NCBI GenBank assembly: GCA_001687465.1
Contig: LVLI01000304.1
Location: 1-64,000, forward strand
Source of the DNA: Halocafeteria seosinensis
Taxonomy: Eukaryota > Sar > Bigyra > Bicosoecida
Direction: 5' to 3'
Length of the DNA: 64,000 nt
Under the pieces are notes generated by a model. It was not told the DNA's origin. It did not search any database and worked only from the letters and a program-made list of their open reading frames with translations. Each line of letters starts with the position of its first letter. Within the stretch, counting starts at the first letter, position 1. This document shows, one piece after another, positions 10,509 to 22,602 of this stretch. The position numbers and the translations under genes were made by a program.

Positions 10509-12855
10509 TTAACGTACCATGTTCTTTGGTATTCCCAAATCCACACAAAGTTTGGCGATCAATTGCGGTGAAAATCTTCCCTGTACAAGGAGCAAATCTA
10601 TCCGCAGTTTCGGATATACTAGGTCTAAGAATTGAACATGTTCTTTCAATTGAGTTGGCTCCAAGCGATTTTCCTCTATCACATGGATAATAATCAAGCG
10701 CCCAGTCTGCTCGTTATCCCGAACGTACAGTATGGCTTTGTTAAGCGTGGGCAAGTCATCGCTGCGTATTTCGGAACCTACGTGAAGGAATTAGCCTGGA
10801 CAACCTTCACCAGTAGCGGACTTACTGTTTTGCAAAGAAAATACAAGCTTCTTTGTTTATCTTCCTCACTTGAGAGGTAACTACGTCGGACAGCTTTGCT
10901 CGACATGTGCCCCCTTTGCGAGAATTCAGCCCACCTCCAATGGCCGTCAAGACGACCTTCAATAAGAAAGTTCTATAGAACATTACCGCTACTATCAAGA
11001 GTGTGCAACCAAAGTAGAGAACAAAGTATTGGACCATCTTGGGGTTACGTAGAACGTTTCCGACTAACCCGGCGACCACCAAAAACATTGCTATCGCCGT
11101 TTTCGACCAGGAGGCCGTGATAGTCCTGCGATGTTACCTATATATGATGATATTGTACAAGAATAGTGACTCTAAGTACTAACCGAGGAAGGTCGGGGCG
11201 CTTCCATTTCAGTAGCATGCAGCCCACAGCGAAAAGTGTCATGACGCTCAAGAAGGACACTGTATAGACGCCAGAAAGGGTCGTCACGTTTCCTCCTAGC
11301 AGGAGGTATAGAGAGGAGGCCACCAGGAAGAAACCAATTATAATGTAGTGATTGGTCTTGCGAAATCGGTTTTGTTTCAATAAGAATGCGGGCAAACATC
11401 TATCCATGGCCATGCGCCTTGCCAGTCCGCACACCCCCTGCGACTTGAGTATATCCGAGAGAGTGATAGCCTCAGCTTCATTTGTTTTTTTCAAACTTAC
11501 CACGTAAGATGTTAGAACAGCTCCTGACAACACAATAAACGCATCCAGGGAGATGATTATCTTGAACGCATTGCCGCCCACAACATAAGCCAGGTGTGAT
11601 AGTAAGTCCTCCTGGTGATGATAAATTTCTTCTAGCTTAATATTCGCCATAGATAGAAACGACAGCAAAGGATTGAGAATAATCACCGCGATCCACATAT
11701 TTCGTAAAGTTTTGGGGAACACCCCTTCTTTCTGCTCTTCAATGAAGTTTGCGGACGTTTCGAATCCACTAAGCCCTAGCATCGCAGAGCTAGTGCCAAA
11801 GAATAAGGCGGAGACCCACGTGACGCTACTAGCGCTGGTCAGCGCGGGCGGAGCTGGCTCATTCATCCAATTCTCATGAAGGATTTGGGGCCCGTTTCTG
11901 AAAAGATGGACAAAACTCGCAATTATCAAAGCAGATAATGTTAGCATGTGCATGGTAAAGATTGTCTGCGAGGAAATGAAGATCATTTGACCCTAGAAGA
12001 CTCTTAAGCAGAAGAATGGACACGTAACATACCAATGCTACCCCTGCTGATTCTCCAACACCCCATAGCACTAATCCAGCAAATATAAAGAGAACTGCAA
12101 TGGTAGCCGCTTCAATCGACAGACTATCCCAGATTCCACTTAGATACACGCATGCGTCGGATCCAGAAACAACCCCCGTAGCGATGTAGCTGAGTAGCGT
12201 CAAACATGCAGCCAGGGAAGCCACGCCCTTCGTAGTCGAGTTCAAGAGAACGTTGTAGGCACCCCCGTTAACGGGTAACGCTGTTCCAACCTCTCCGTAA
12301 ATTGCTCTAAACAAGTACAACATTATGCCCACTATAAGTAACGCGATTGGTGCTAGTCGTCCTGCTGCCGCCGCACACAAGCCGCTTACGTATAGACAGG
12401 AACTTGTGATATCATTTCCAGATATGGCAGTAGATGTCCACTGTCCCAGTTTTGTCTGCCCAACTGCAGATTCTGCACGAAAACATGACATTTGTCTGAA
12501 GTAGACCAATTTGCACGAACCGCATACCCTTTAGTTGCATGTCTGATCCTGACGACGAAAAACTCTGTCCATGAGGGCCTTCAGCACCGTTGAGCTCTAT
12601 GCCGCTTTCGTTGTAGTCTTTGTACGTGACTGTTCCCCATCCCGGGAATTGCCATGTTTCCATGGAATCTGAAAACATTCTCAACGGGTATATTCAACCA
12701 GTTTGTTGATTAAAGATACATCGAACGCACGCACCTGGATGGGGTCTGGACGCGATCGCCACATCATCCACATCTTCCACAAACTGATTTCGCTGGCCTG
12801 AACTTTCGTCTAAGAAAGGATGGTAGCCGTCACCGCCACTTCCACTTCGGTGCAT
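10509..12855 (-). CDS. APC-superfamily amino-acid permease with a soluble C-terminal domain
   Basis: A proton- or cation-coupled amino-acid carrier in a cell membrane is the likely role; the substrate is unknown. Exons (minus): 12735-12855, 12528-12668, 12033-12472, 11184-11965, 10826-11125, 10509-10761, joining to 678 residues with consistent phases. A soluble N-terminus of about 95 residues is followed by about 12 hydrophobic segments. In this family the first helices carry the substrate-site glycines; here GEVGTALPVNGGAY matches the E-GA-LP-NGG-Y motif typical of APC proteins, and LGLSGFETSANFIEEQ the conserved GFE segment. After the last helix a 110-residue soluble tail (NKAILYVRDNEQTGRLIIIH onward) has the alternating strand-helix pattern of universal-stress-protein-like domains. 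ATG 12855 is the first in-frame ATG. Its start lies 540 bp from the divergent hydrolase gene. Confidence 0.85.
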
Positions 12856-13395
12856 GTTTCCACGTAGAAAAGAAGAAAGCCTCAATTGCTAAACAAATAA
12901 TTAATTGGGAGTATCCTCGAGTATCCGTACTCAGGCCCAATGGGATATGATTACCGGAGAAAATCCCTCAGCATACAAATACCGCAAGCTGCATTCACCA
13001 TGCGCCGCTTTCTCCGTTTCTCCGAGCACAACCTCTGGACAAAACGCACACTAACAAAGTACTCGGGCCTGTATAATGGCAAATCAGACACCCACAAGCC
13101 AAAAATGAAATAATCCGCTCCCGTCTACAAGCGTTTGCATGCTAGGTTGGCACTCAAGCAGTAGTGTGTACACAGTACACGTATACTGAAATGGGATATG
13201 TGCCTGTACGACCAGCCATATCAAACCTGAACGGTTGATGCCATGTAACCTTGCCAATGGAGGTGCCACCCCACACACGGCCTCTGTGAACTTTCAAGTC
13301 TGCAGGAAGGATTGTTGCAGCAGGGGGGATTCCATGGAATCGCTTGTACTGAGTGTCTTGAAGGGGGGTTAAGAGGGAAAATCACTCGGCTGTCA
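12856..13395. promoter_or_regulatory. Shared upstream region, permease and hydrolase
   Basis: 540 bp between divergent start codons with no coding signal on either strand. No specific motif could be assigned. Confidence 0.35.
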
Positions 13396-14801
13396 ATGGA
13401 CTGGGTTACCCGCATTGCACCGGCTGTTCAAAGCATTATAAGGACGTTGGAATTGGCGGACGCGCGGGGAGCTGCCACCGCCTCGCTAGGATCACATGGT
13501 AAATTGATACATTTTGTCTTGTGCTGAACTTGGGGCGGGGGCAAACATACTGTTGTATTCTTGAATGTATCCCTGCAGGATATTACCGATGGAACGACAT
13601 TGTTTACGCGAGAGCAACAGCACCACCGAACCAGCAGTGGAAGGAGGCTGGTAGGAACCGGCCACACGCACAAGTCGTCTACCCATCCAGGACAATAGCA
13701 AGTATTTCGGAGGAGGAAAACGAAGAACAAAGTAGCTCACAACATGCGATTGAGGATACCAATAAACAGATGCTGTCTCATCACCCAAAGCATCGACTGG
13801 ATCTGTTCGTCCCTGACGGGTCCGTCGAGCGATTCCCACGGCGATCGCTTCCCGTAGTTTTGTTTGTTCATGGAGGAGCGTGGATTCAAGGCGATAAGCA
13901 ACACCGCGGTAATACATATTCGAATGTTGGTATAGCGTTTGCCCGGTCCGGGATGGTAGGAGCTGTCACTAACTACCGGCTCTCTCCGGAAGTAGGAGTT
14001 TGGGATCAGCTAAGAGACCTGGCAGCAGCTGTGGGTTTCCTCCGGCAGCATGCGAAAAAGTTTGGTGGTGATCCCAAAAGGTTGGTATTAGTGGGCCACA
14101 GCGCCGGTTCTCACCTGGCAACCCTACTGGCATGTCAGCCTCGATGGTTAAAGGAAATAGGTGAACTTGGGGAACCGGAGAATTTCATCAAGGCTATCGT
14201 GAACATCAGTGGGGTTTATAACATTACAAGACTTGCAGCTACACCATTGGGACCGCGACTCATATTCCCTACGTTTTCATCCGACCCCTTCATGTGGCGA
14301 TTGGCGTCTCCTACCCACAACATCGATGACAATTCATCTCTGCTAAGGATACCAATGCTCCTTCTGAACGCAACAGATGACCTACACTTGGAGCAAGATT
14401 CAGAAGAGCTATTCTTCAGAGGAATGGCGACGAACGGCAGCCAAAAGCTTGAGGATTACTGCCATGTAACTCCATTGACACCGGCAGACGTTTCCAACAG
14501 AGAGCAGTGGGATATGAGTATTTGGCCGAATACATCAACGTGGATTCCAGAAAAGCCACTGACTGCTGCTATGGAATTGATTCAGCAGGCATACCCTTCC
14601 AATGCTTCGACAGATGCATTTCATACTCATTCGCACAGTGAAGAAGGCGTGATCAGTCGTTTCTCCACCAGAGAAAACGCAAACTGGTGGAAAGCTGTCC
14701 TCGAAAATTGTAATCATGTTAGCATTGTAACAAATATTGGCTCAGCAAACGACCCGTGTAGTGGAATCATTCAAGAGTTTTTGAAAGAAGAAGTGTGGTG
14801 A
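13396..14801 (+). CDS. Alpha/beta hydrolase, prenylcysteine methylesterase-like carboxylesterase
   Basis: A serine ester hydrolase of 441 residues from two exons (13396-13498, 13579-14801). The catalytic domain shows the oxyanion-hole motif FVHGGAW, the nucleophile elbow VGHSAGSH (Ser of GHSAG), the acid in LLNATDDLHLEQDSE and a C-terminal His in ENCNHVSIV. The WKxGDKxxxG-style segment after HGGAW (IQGDKQHRGN) and the NYRLSPE motif resemble isoprenylcysteine methylesterases (ICME-like) and kynurenine formamidases, which use this fold. A region of about 100 polar residues precedes the domain. An insertion of about 60 residues between the acid and the His is unlike the compact bacterial enzymes. 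No membrane helix is obvious. ATG 13396 is the only in-frame start that leads into the first splice site. The substrate is not determined. Confidence 0.8.
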
Positions 14802-15532
14802 ATCGCTCTTTTTTGGGTTTGCTACTGCATTGATGATATCTTCATCCTTATCAGCCCTGGAGCGCCCCCACATGAAGCTTCAACGCTATACCCAGAGAGA
14901 TTCTATACGTCTTAGGTCGATGGACAGAAATCACATTGCTCAGAATGACGAGGCGTGGCCAAGCTGCACGTAACACTCCGTTGTTCTTCATTAACCTGTC
15001 TATTGGGCACTGTTCCTCCAGGTGTGGAGAAGACGGGATCGCAGTTGGAGAGTATTTGTTTTTCCGGCCTTAATCCTGCTTACCGCCACACCGCAGCTCC
15101 CGGTTCTAAGCAGGTGATCAGATATATTTTGCAACGCAGTTGCAGACGGAGGAGTTATGCTACATGCTACAGGAATGAGTAAAGACGTTGCATTCATGGA
15201 AAAGAAGTTTTCGTAGCTCAGGAGAAGAAAAGAGAATGTTTCACCAAGGGCTAGGATAGCTCGTCTCGCCTGACAGAGGCTCAACTGACGTTGTATTAGA
15301 TTCCGACAAGCGGGTCCAAGCTGGACGCAACTCGCCGTACAATTTTCCCATATTCTGATGGCACAAGGTGTGTTGCATTGCGTCCATGCGCCCAATTTTT
15401 TGAAGATAGAAAAGGCGACGATTGTGACGTACTGGTATGGTCCAGTGGTAAGTCACCCCGTAGGTGCAGCAACTCCGTCTGAAAGGGAAGTCCTCAGTAA
15501 GAATTGCTGTTACATCCCGTCGAATCCCCGTG
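14802..15532. other. Intergenic, convergent 3' flanks
   Basis: 731 bp between two convergent stop codons. Open frames here are short, lack starts in good context and show no domain. Nothing else seen. Confidence 0.4.
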
Positions 15533-16675
15533 CTACGAAACTGCCGCAGAAGGAGACGGCCCAAACCATCTTGCGTACTCTTCCAAGTGTTGTTTGCAGT
15601 TAAGAGACATATTGGCTACGTACTCGTACAATTCTATATCTAAAGCGTTTACCTCTAATAGGTAATCTACCTGGGGGCCGTTCAACGGCAGGAACGGCTT
15701 CTTCTTATTCACGTTAGCACGAGAAAATTTCCTGGAAGACCACAGGGTCACAATCCTTAAACATTCTTGTGTCATCTCACTACCTACGTGCTCAAGTGCA
15801 AAAACGCCTGCAAAATAGTGTCGAAGCTTGTGCTTAGCCTGCTCCAAATGCTCTCTTGTAATCCTGAACGGAGGGAGCAAGAAAACTGACGGACCCAAAA
15901 GAAAACGGATGTAGTAGTTATCAAAGTACTGTTTGAGTGCTGCATGCTTTTTGTCAAAGGAAGCCTTTTTCCCACCCTGCAGCCAAGTAACCACCCTTCG
16001 CATATCCGCGCGATGCTCTCGCAGATGGCTGCTTATCCTGGCCAGTGGCTCTCGGAAGAGAGCCACATACCTGAAGTTTTCTGGGCATAGTTCAGGCTCC
16101 AGGAAAGTTTCTAGAGCCAAGAATGTGTGCTTTCGAAGAATACTGACTCTTCTAGTACAATTAAGCTCAGCAAATGCCTGCGCACGCTTCAGTTGCCCTG
16201 GACGGAGTGCCTGAGCTGTTTGCTTCGGGAAATCACAGTTGTTGCCGATACGGCCTGGAACTCGCTCGTGGTTACGCCTTGCAATCTTGCACATGGATGT
16301 GCCTCCACATTTGTGGAAATGGCAAAACCGGATCGGCAAGCGACCCTTCCGGTCTGTCCGTCGCAGCAGATCTATAGCGTTCCCTTTGCCGTTCGTCGTA
16401 GTGCCTGTAGAGTACGTATCTTTGTCAGCCGCGCTTGAATTGGAAGGCAAATGTGTTGGAGAATAAAAACCCCAAGTTGGAGGGTTTGCTTTAAAGGCTC
16501 GAAATGACACAATACAAGCAATCAAAGCTGTCGCAACGAGAGCACCTGAAACACTTTTTTCAAGAACCATTCCGTGAAACCCGTGGTGAGCTGCGCCAAA
16601 AAGACCATGCGGCTCTTTAATTGAGTGGTTACCGGTTCCACTGAGAGCTACTACGATACTGCTGATATCATGCAT
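15533..16675 (-). CDS. Membrane-anchored (type II) sulfotransferase-family protein
   Basis: An intronless frame of 380 residues from ATG 16675. After about 45 N-terminal residues, a single hydrophobic segment (GALVATALIACIVSF) is followed by a Ser/Thr-rich stem, the topology of Golgi type II transferases. The sulfotransferase core begins near residue 125 with RFCHFHKCGGTSMCKIAR; HKCGGTS corresponds to the 5'-phosphosulfate-binding loop (HKxGGTS/T) that grips PAPS. A second element, YVALFREPLARISSHLREH, matches the 3'-phosphate loop (RdP..R..S.y). Such proteins transfer sulfate to glycans and are numerous in many algae and other protists. The acceptor is unknown. The lack of introns sets it apart from most neighbours. 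Its start is head to head with TAF2 (293 bp apart). Confidence 0.8.
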   Translation of the reverse strand: MHDISSIVVALSGTGNHSIKEPHGLFGAAHHGFHGMVLEKSVSGALVATALIACIVSFRAFKANPPTWGFYSPTHLPSNSSAADKDTYSTGTTTNGKGNAIDLLRRTDRKGRLPIRFCHFHKCGGTSMCKIARRNHERVPGRIGNNCDFPKQTAQALRPGQLKRAQAFAELNCTRRVSILRKHTFLALETFLEPELCPENFRYVALFREPLARISSHLREHRADMRRVVTWLQGGKKASFDKKHAALKQYFDNYYIRFLLGPSVFLLPPFRITREHLEQAKHKLRHYFAGVFALEHVGSEMTQECLRIVTLWSSRKFSRANVNKKKPFLPLNGPQVDYLLEVNALDIELYEYVANMSLNCKQHLEEYARWFGPSPSAAVS

Positions 16676-16968
16676 GCATCGGTCGCTGACGAGCACCAGA
16701 GGACTGCAGACACAGCGATCAGCGAGCAAGACAGAAGTTCACAGAACACTAGCCGGTGTGAAGCCGTCGACGACGTCGTGCGGAAAAAACAGACGCGATT
16801 CACGGCGAAAAGTTTGTCGTTTTTGCCAAAGTGATTGCTTCCGAAGCCAATGGCATGCTGCAAGGCTTGAAGGCTTCGGTAGTAGTTTTCTGTTGTTTGA
16901 TGAATATATTTCTTATGAGTGCATTGATATAATAGTTTTATACGACAGAATACGAACGTTCGTAAGCA
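16676..16968. promoter_or_regulatory. Short bidirectional upstream region, sulfotransferase and TAF2
   Basis: Only 293 bp separate the two divergent start codons, so regulatory sequence is probably shared. No defined motif was identified. Confidence 0.35.
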
Positions 16969-19900
16969 ATGAATGGGTCCACAGATGGAGCTCCTCCTCC
17001 GTCGTTGCCACTCAGCGAGGAGGGGCAAGGCCGAATGCTCTCTATTGAGGACCTGATCCCTCTATGGCAACTCGTTGATCTTTATATTGGTATGTTAGGG
17101 TATGCACATTCTAATTGCCGTTTTGGTTGTTATTTGGAGTGGTGTGAATGGACGAAACACAGACTTGAAAGAAAAGACAATTCTTGGCTACACCCATCTC
17201 ATTGCCACTTTTGACGGAGACCATCCATCAAGGTTGGTGCAATATAGGGCTCCTAGATGAAATGAGTGTTTATATTTTCTTAAAATGTCTGCTCTTAGTT
17301 ACAGTATACGGCTTCACGCTCCGAGGGATTCTGTGAAAACGATTCGCTTGAATGGGACGAATGCCACATTTTCTCAAGAGTGTATAGTCCGAAGCAAGAC
17401 GCAAAATAGTTCACTAACGGAGTTTGAAGTGGATAGCTATCGCGATGCCGCAGTCGATCAGAGGGGAAACTATAAGATAGATGTCCCGGGGGCAATCTTT
17501 GATAGGAGCACCGATGGTTCCAGCGAAAGGCACGCTTCGTTTCTGCATGTGGAAGTTGAATTTGACATTGATGAGACTTCCGAAGGTGTGCATTTTTACG
17601 AAACGCGTGGTAGCTCTTTAGGAAGCAACGAAGGCTTGGCTCCAAAGGTTAACAGGTTTTGTATTGTTGGAGCTCCCCACCAACCTCTCAGCAGTACTCA
17701 CAGTACAACATCCATGGGTAGTACGTGGCTACCCTGCATTGATAGAAAGGACAGAATGTATTTATGGGAAATGAGAATCACTCCCGCGTGGAATGACTGC
17801 CCTCTCAGTCGTGAAGACTCGGTTGCTATTGGTAGTGGTGACTTCGTATCGATGCTCTCCTTGGATTCTTGGGGCCGTCGAGGCAATGAGGTCGCTTCAG
17901 CGCATGGCCGGAAAGGTCCCTATTCTTGCTATGTATCGCGAAGTCAGCTGGCTGTTCCAGCGTCAGCGATTGGGGGTGTTGTTGGTCCGTATTCCACGTT
18001 GCATCAAGGACGGCATGAGAGAGCCAAGGACGCTCTGCACGTATATAAGGGTGTGAATGCTCTGTCAAGGCCCGACAGTTCTAAGGAGGATAGCGAGCAA
18101 CTACCACCAGGTGGCGATGTGAATTTCTTTCTGCCTCACCTTCCCGTGCGCAAAGGGCTTGGGACTCTTTCAATAGATGACGCAGAGCAAATCAAGGTGT
18201 ATCCTCCCCCTGATGATGTCTTCTTTTCTTTGCCGCCTGTGGACACTCTGCTCTCGTTAGCTACCCCGCATGAGAACCAGGCGGTAAATAGGCAACGCGA
18301 GCATGGAGGGCCGCTACCTGCTGACTTCAAGTATTGTTTGCGTTTCGTTGAACGCTTTACTCAGATGCCACTTCCGTCCAAGTCATTCTCCGCAGTGTAT
18401 GTTCCGAACTTTTATGCTCCCGGTTCGTTTAAGAGTGTATCTTCCCTGGGCCTATGTAGCTCCTCCTTAGTATGGGGCTCAGAAGACTGTGGGTGCACTG
18501 AGGTAGCGCACATGGAAGGTGTTTCAGTTCTTCCAAGTGAATGTCTTGCATCAGCAATGAATATAGAAACAGTGTTAGAACAACGGAGGCTGCAAGTGCT
18601 AGCAGCTTTGTCAAGTTGGTTTAGCTGTACTGGCGGTGGCATGGTTGCACCCATGGACTGTAGTGATGAGTGGCTAGTTAAAGGACTGTCGGGGTATATT
18701 GGTTGGAAATATCTTAAAGCTATTTGTGGTGAATCCGAATACCAGTATCAAGTTTACTCCGCTAACAGAAACGTGTGTCTATTGGAAGAACGTTACCCTT
18801 CGCTTCCTCCCCTGTGCTCTCAAGGAAATGAGGACAACGAAGCACTGAAGGGTCTCAGTCGCCCCCCTCATTACGAGAAACTGGTGAGCTTAAAAGCCCC
18901 CCTGGTGTGTCATTGTCTTGCAGGGCTGGTGGGTGAAGAGCGCTTTGAGAAAGCTGTTCAACAGAGCATTATGCGAGTCTTTTATTCGCGAAATCAACTT
19001 AAGCACGCTATCCTCAATACGTTGAATGTCGGAGGATACAGTGATCTAACAACTCTCTCTCCTACTCAAATTGATAATGTCCTGAGTGTGCCCGGCAAGC
19101 TGCCGAAGAACCTGGGTTTCCCGTTGGAGTCTCTTGGCGTGAAACCTTCTTCGGTGAACGAGCCAACGGCGTGCTCAACGCCTTATCAAGTAATCCCTTC
19201 CCACATTTGGTCACAGGACGATTTCAGTCCTTGCTTTTCTCTATCGACGGAAAAATTCCTCCTAAACTTAGCCCAAGTCTGTGGTGCCACACTTCACTCA
19301 CCGATAAGAAATTTTGCAGACTGTTGGATATATAGCAGAGGAACAAGTTTCCTGAACGCTGGATGGTACTTCCGTAGAGAAGATAACCGGGTTGACCTCT
19401 CCGTGGAACAAGTTGTTCGCCCTGGGCAGCTAACGTTTAAAGGAGAGCTACCGATCCGCGTGGTGGAAGCCGGCGAAGAGCACTTGCACAAAGTGCAAGT
19501 GAAAGGGTGTCGTCATCTGTTCGGCCTACATTGTCAAAGAAGTACACGCAAGAGCTCGGAGCGAAAACCTTATAAGAAGTCAGGAGCCGCCTTGGGTAAA
19601 GTCGGGGTATCTGGCTCTGGTAGCTCGCGTGACCTCGTGAACGATACCCCGGTGTCGTGGATTGTAGTGGATCCAAATATACGTTGGATCCGTCGTATCA
19701 AGCTTTTGCTTCCAGCTATCCTGTGGAAGGAAATGTTGGAGCATGACAAGAACGTGATATCGCAATTGGAAGCCATCAACGCCATAGCAAATATGACGAC
19801 ACGGACCTATTCTCGAGAGAGTCGAAGCGGAGAGGCTGGTGGCGAGTCAAGACCCAGAAAAAGGCCATCTGGAACCAAATTTTACAAAGAAGGCATAACT

Positions 19901-22114
19901 CAGGAAGTGCAACAACACCTGCTGGATACCCTTCTTCGAGTCGCCACTAAGTATGATATGACTCAGGGTGGACACTATTTTCGAGTTAGGGCTGCCGCTG
20001 TAGAGGCTCTGGCAGTTTGGCAGAATCGTCGGATGCCTCCGTCAACTATCCCTACGATGAAATCGTCGAAGATAGAAAATGGTCGAATTGTATCTGAAGA
20101 TGGTTTGACGAAAATGATCCGCTTATACAAGTATCTCTTTGTTGAAGGAAGCAAAGCGAAATTCCCTTTACAAACCCAGTTTAAAGTGGAAAAGAACATC
20201 AGTTCACGAAAGAATAAGATGAAAAAGGGGTCTGCTGTTTCCGATGGTACCACTCCCACGACGACGACCCAAAGTAGCTCTCGTGCAGCCACGGACAATG
20301 GGACGAGTGACGCAAAAACAGGGAAAGCGAGTTTTTCCCCGTATACCGAAAAACAGGAGAAAGGGCCCGACCAGCCTATCAAATCAAAAAGAGGTAGACA
20401 GGGGACAGGAACTGTGGGAAAGCGATCTGAAAACGTCCCATTGTTGGAACAATTGAAAGATCACCCAGAAGAGCGACCAAAGCCGATAACAATGTTGCCT
20501 CGTGAAAATGCTACAGCTGGCCAGGATGAAGTAGTGGAGCTACGCGCACTGTACGAAGTTCAGAAATCCCTGCTCAGAGCTATATCCAGGGTGCGCTGTA
20601 GCGACGGATTTACCCCGGAAATTGTAATCAGATTCCTGTTGATGTTGGCGGAACGTGCAGAGTGGGAAACAGTCGATGTGTCTGTTGATTCGGCTGTTTT
20701 CTACTCAGTAGTGGTTGATGCTCTCTGTCGTGCTTACGCCGATAGCTCCGTAGTCAGAAGATACAGAAAGCGAGTTGTCTCTTTTGTTAAGGGTCTTCTT
20801 GCTCGCGAGACACTACGGTTCCAGCAACAAACGAGAAGAGAAGGAGGGAATACGCAAGAGTATTTTCTAGAGGAAACAAGTAATGGCGAGCTTGCAGCGT
20901 GTACGGAGGGTCTCATTGCCAGCACATGTATTCGAGGATTATGCGCCATGCTTTGTCGGGGTGTAGAAGAGGAAAACATTATAAACTTCGATTACTATCT
21001 TTCCAGCAGTTTTCCTCCGAAAGTCCAAACCGCTGCCTTTGACGCGTTACTGACGTTGAATCTGGAAAGGGTCCGCATTGTCGAGAATCCTCCTTCTTGG
21101 CTGGTTGATGGAGTTCATAGTGGACAGAAGTTGGAGGAACTTGCACCCACTGATGCCGACCGGAAAGATCAGCTGCGTGCTTGGTTTTCAAAGTGCAAAG
21201 CAATCTTATTGCATTGGACATCCTCTTTCCTGACGCTCTTACACTGGATTGGCGCTTGTACCGATGATCGAATAAAGACGTACTACCTTACCCGGTTGTT
21301 CGAGCTACAAAAGGATACGGATGGGGACAAGCGTTTTAGCATTGCAAACGTTGACCTTATAGACTTACGACTGAAGCCATACATGTCGGACGCGGAACTT
21401 TACGAATACAAGAGGGAATGCAAAATCTTGTCATTTTACATAGGACTTGCTGGTCTATCACGTCGGGCTGCGGGCCTTGCAGTTGGCATAGAAGAGCCCG
21501 AAAGTGTGCTTGTACCGGCTAGTCTTCATACCATCCTGGGAGTCTTTTCTGACAGACCAAGTGCGAGAGGCGCCCTATTTCCCCTTGGTGAGCCTTCTGT
21601 TATTGCTGCGGTAAAGATTCTTTCGAGTATCGAGGGCTCTGAAGATAAATCGGAAGCTGTCGCTGTTGCAGAGTGCGCCGAGAAATCGGTTGAATATCTG
21701 AGCGCCCTTATTCGTTCGCAATGTTCCTTAACCTCCCGTCAGCGGAGAATTATTTTCCATATCTGGCACAGCATATGGGGGAGGAACGTTCCATTGACGA
21801 ACGTCTCTCTTAAGGAACACATTGATTCGAGTGCTAATAGCGAAGTGCTTCGGTTGTTGCAAGAACAGCGGGCTCTAACTGCATGGTCCCGTCGAGTGGC
21901 GGCACAGCGTGCTCTCATGGAGTTTCAGCAAGAAGAGATCGAATACGAAAACTTGGTCTACAAGCTGGCGGACTTTATTAATCGAGAGCCCGACAAGCCC
22001 CAACACACACCATCTACTTCGTCCACTCCGTATACGAACGGCAGAAAGCGGGGGCTTGGAGATGTTCCTAGCACGACAATTTCGATAAAGCGTTCGAGAT
22101 ATCAGCAGGAGTAG
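16969..22114 (+). CDS. TAF2: Transcription initiation factor TFIID subunit 2
   Basis: TAF2 is the TFIID subunit that contacts the initiator region of core promoters. Three exons: 16969-17089, 17163-17232, 17299-22114, giving 1668 residues. The N-terminal half has the aminopeptidase-M1-like fold of TAF2: KTILGYTHLIATF near the start, and near residue 525 a segment LSSWFSCTGGG then SDEWLVKGLSGYI, aligned with the catalytic helix of M1 peptidases but lacking HExxH, as expected for this inactive family. NDTPVSWIVVDPNIRWIRRI matches the TAF2 signature DTPxxWIRxDP. HEAT-like helices follow (about residues 860-1500). A Lys/Ser-rich insert lies around residues 1030-1130. The C-terminus is basic and short. 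Length is somewhat above the human protein (about 1200 residues). Confidence 0.92.
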
Positions 22115-22602
22115 ATAGATATGTATTATTGATGCTGATTACACCGAACGGCCGGGGGCGAGTATGAAGATCCGGCTACGTACCACAGGGAGAGAATACT
22201 GTAGTTTCCTAGTGAGTACTAGTACTATCCCACCCCCCTAAAAAATGACATATGTAGCACTTGTTCTACTTGAGTATGAAATTTCTGCTTTATATGTCGT
22301 ATCATACCAAGTTACTGCTGGCGGAGTACAAAGTTTGCAACAAATACAGGGAAAATATTTTCAACATTTTTCTTGTGCTTGTGCATTACTTGTCTTCTCT
22401 GGAGCCATACATTGATCACTTCCAATTCGCTGTCTGATAGCGTTGGCTACAAAATGCCTTGTTGACTAGCGACAGCGGCAGTGTCCTGCGGATTTGTCGG
22501 CCAGTTGTTTTGCGGGACGGGATTACTAGCCGGGCATCGGTACGATAGGATTGTGGATGCACAGGATAAGATAGATACAGATAAGATAGCCCGTTAAGCA
22601 GT
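22115..22602 (+). promoter_or_regulatory. Upstream region of the SLC38-type transporter with GATA repeats
   Basis: 488 bp without coding signal between same-strand genes. Directly upstream of the ATG, bases 22564-22589 hold several GATA/GATAAG cores in a row. They could bind a GATA-type factor or be a simple sequence in the 5' UTR. Confidence 0.35.

Noticed and set aside
15410-15450. A tRNA-like stretch (TGGTATGGTCCAGTGG)
   Set aside because: No cloverleaf with matching acceptor and T arms could be drawn around it.
16969-22114. An active M1 aminopeptidase
   Set aside because: The HExxH zinc motif is absent at the expected position and the TAF2 signature DTPxxW is present.
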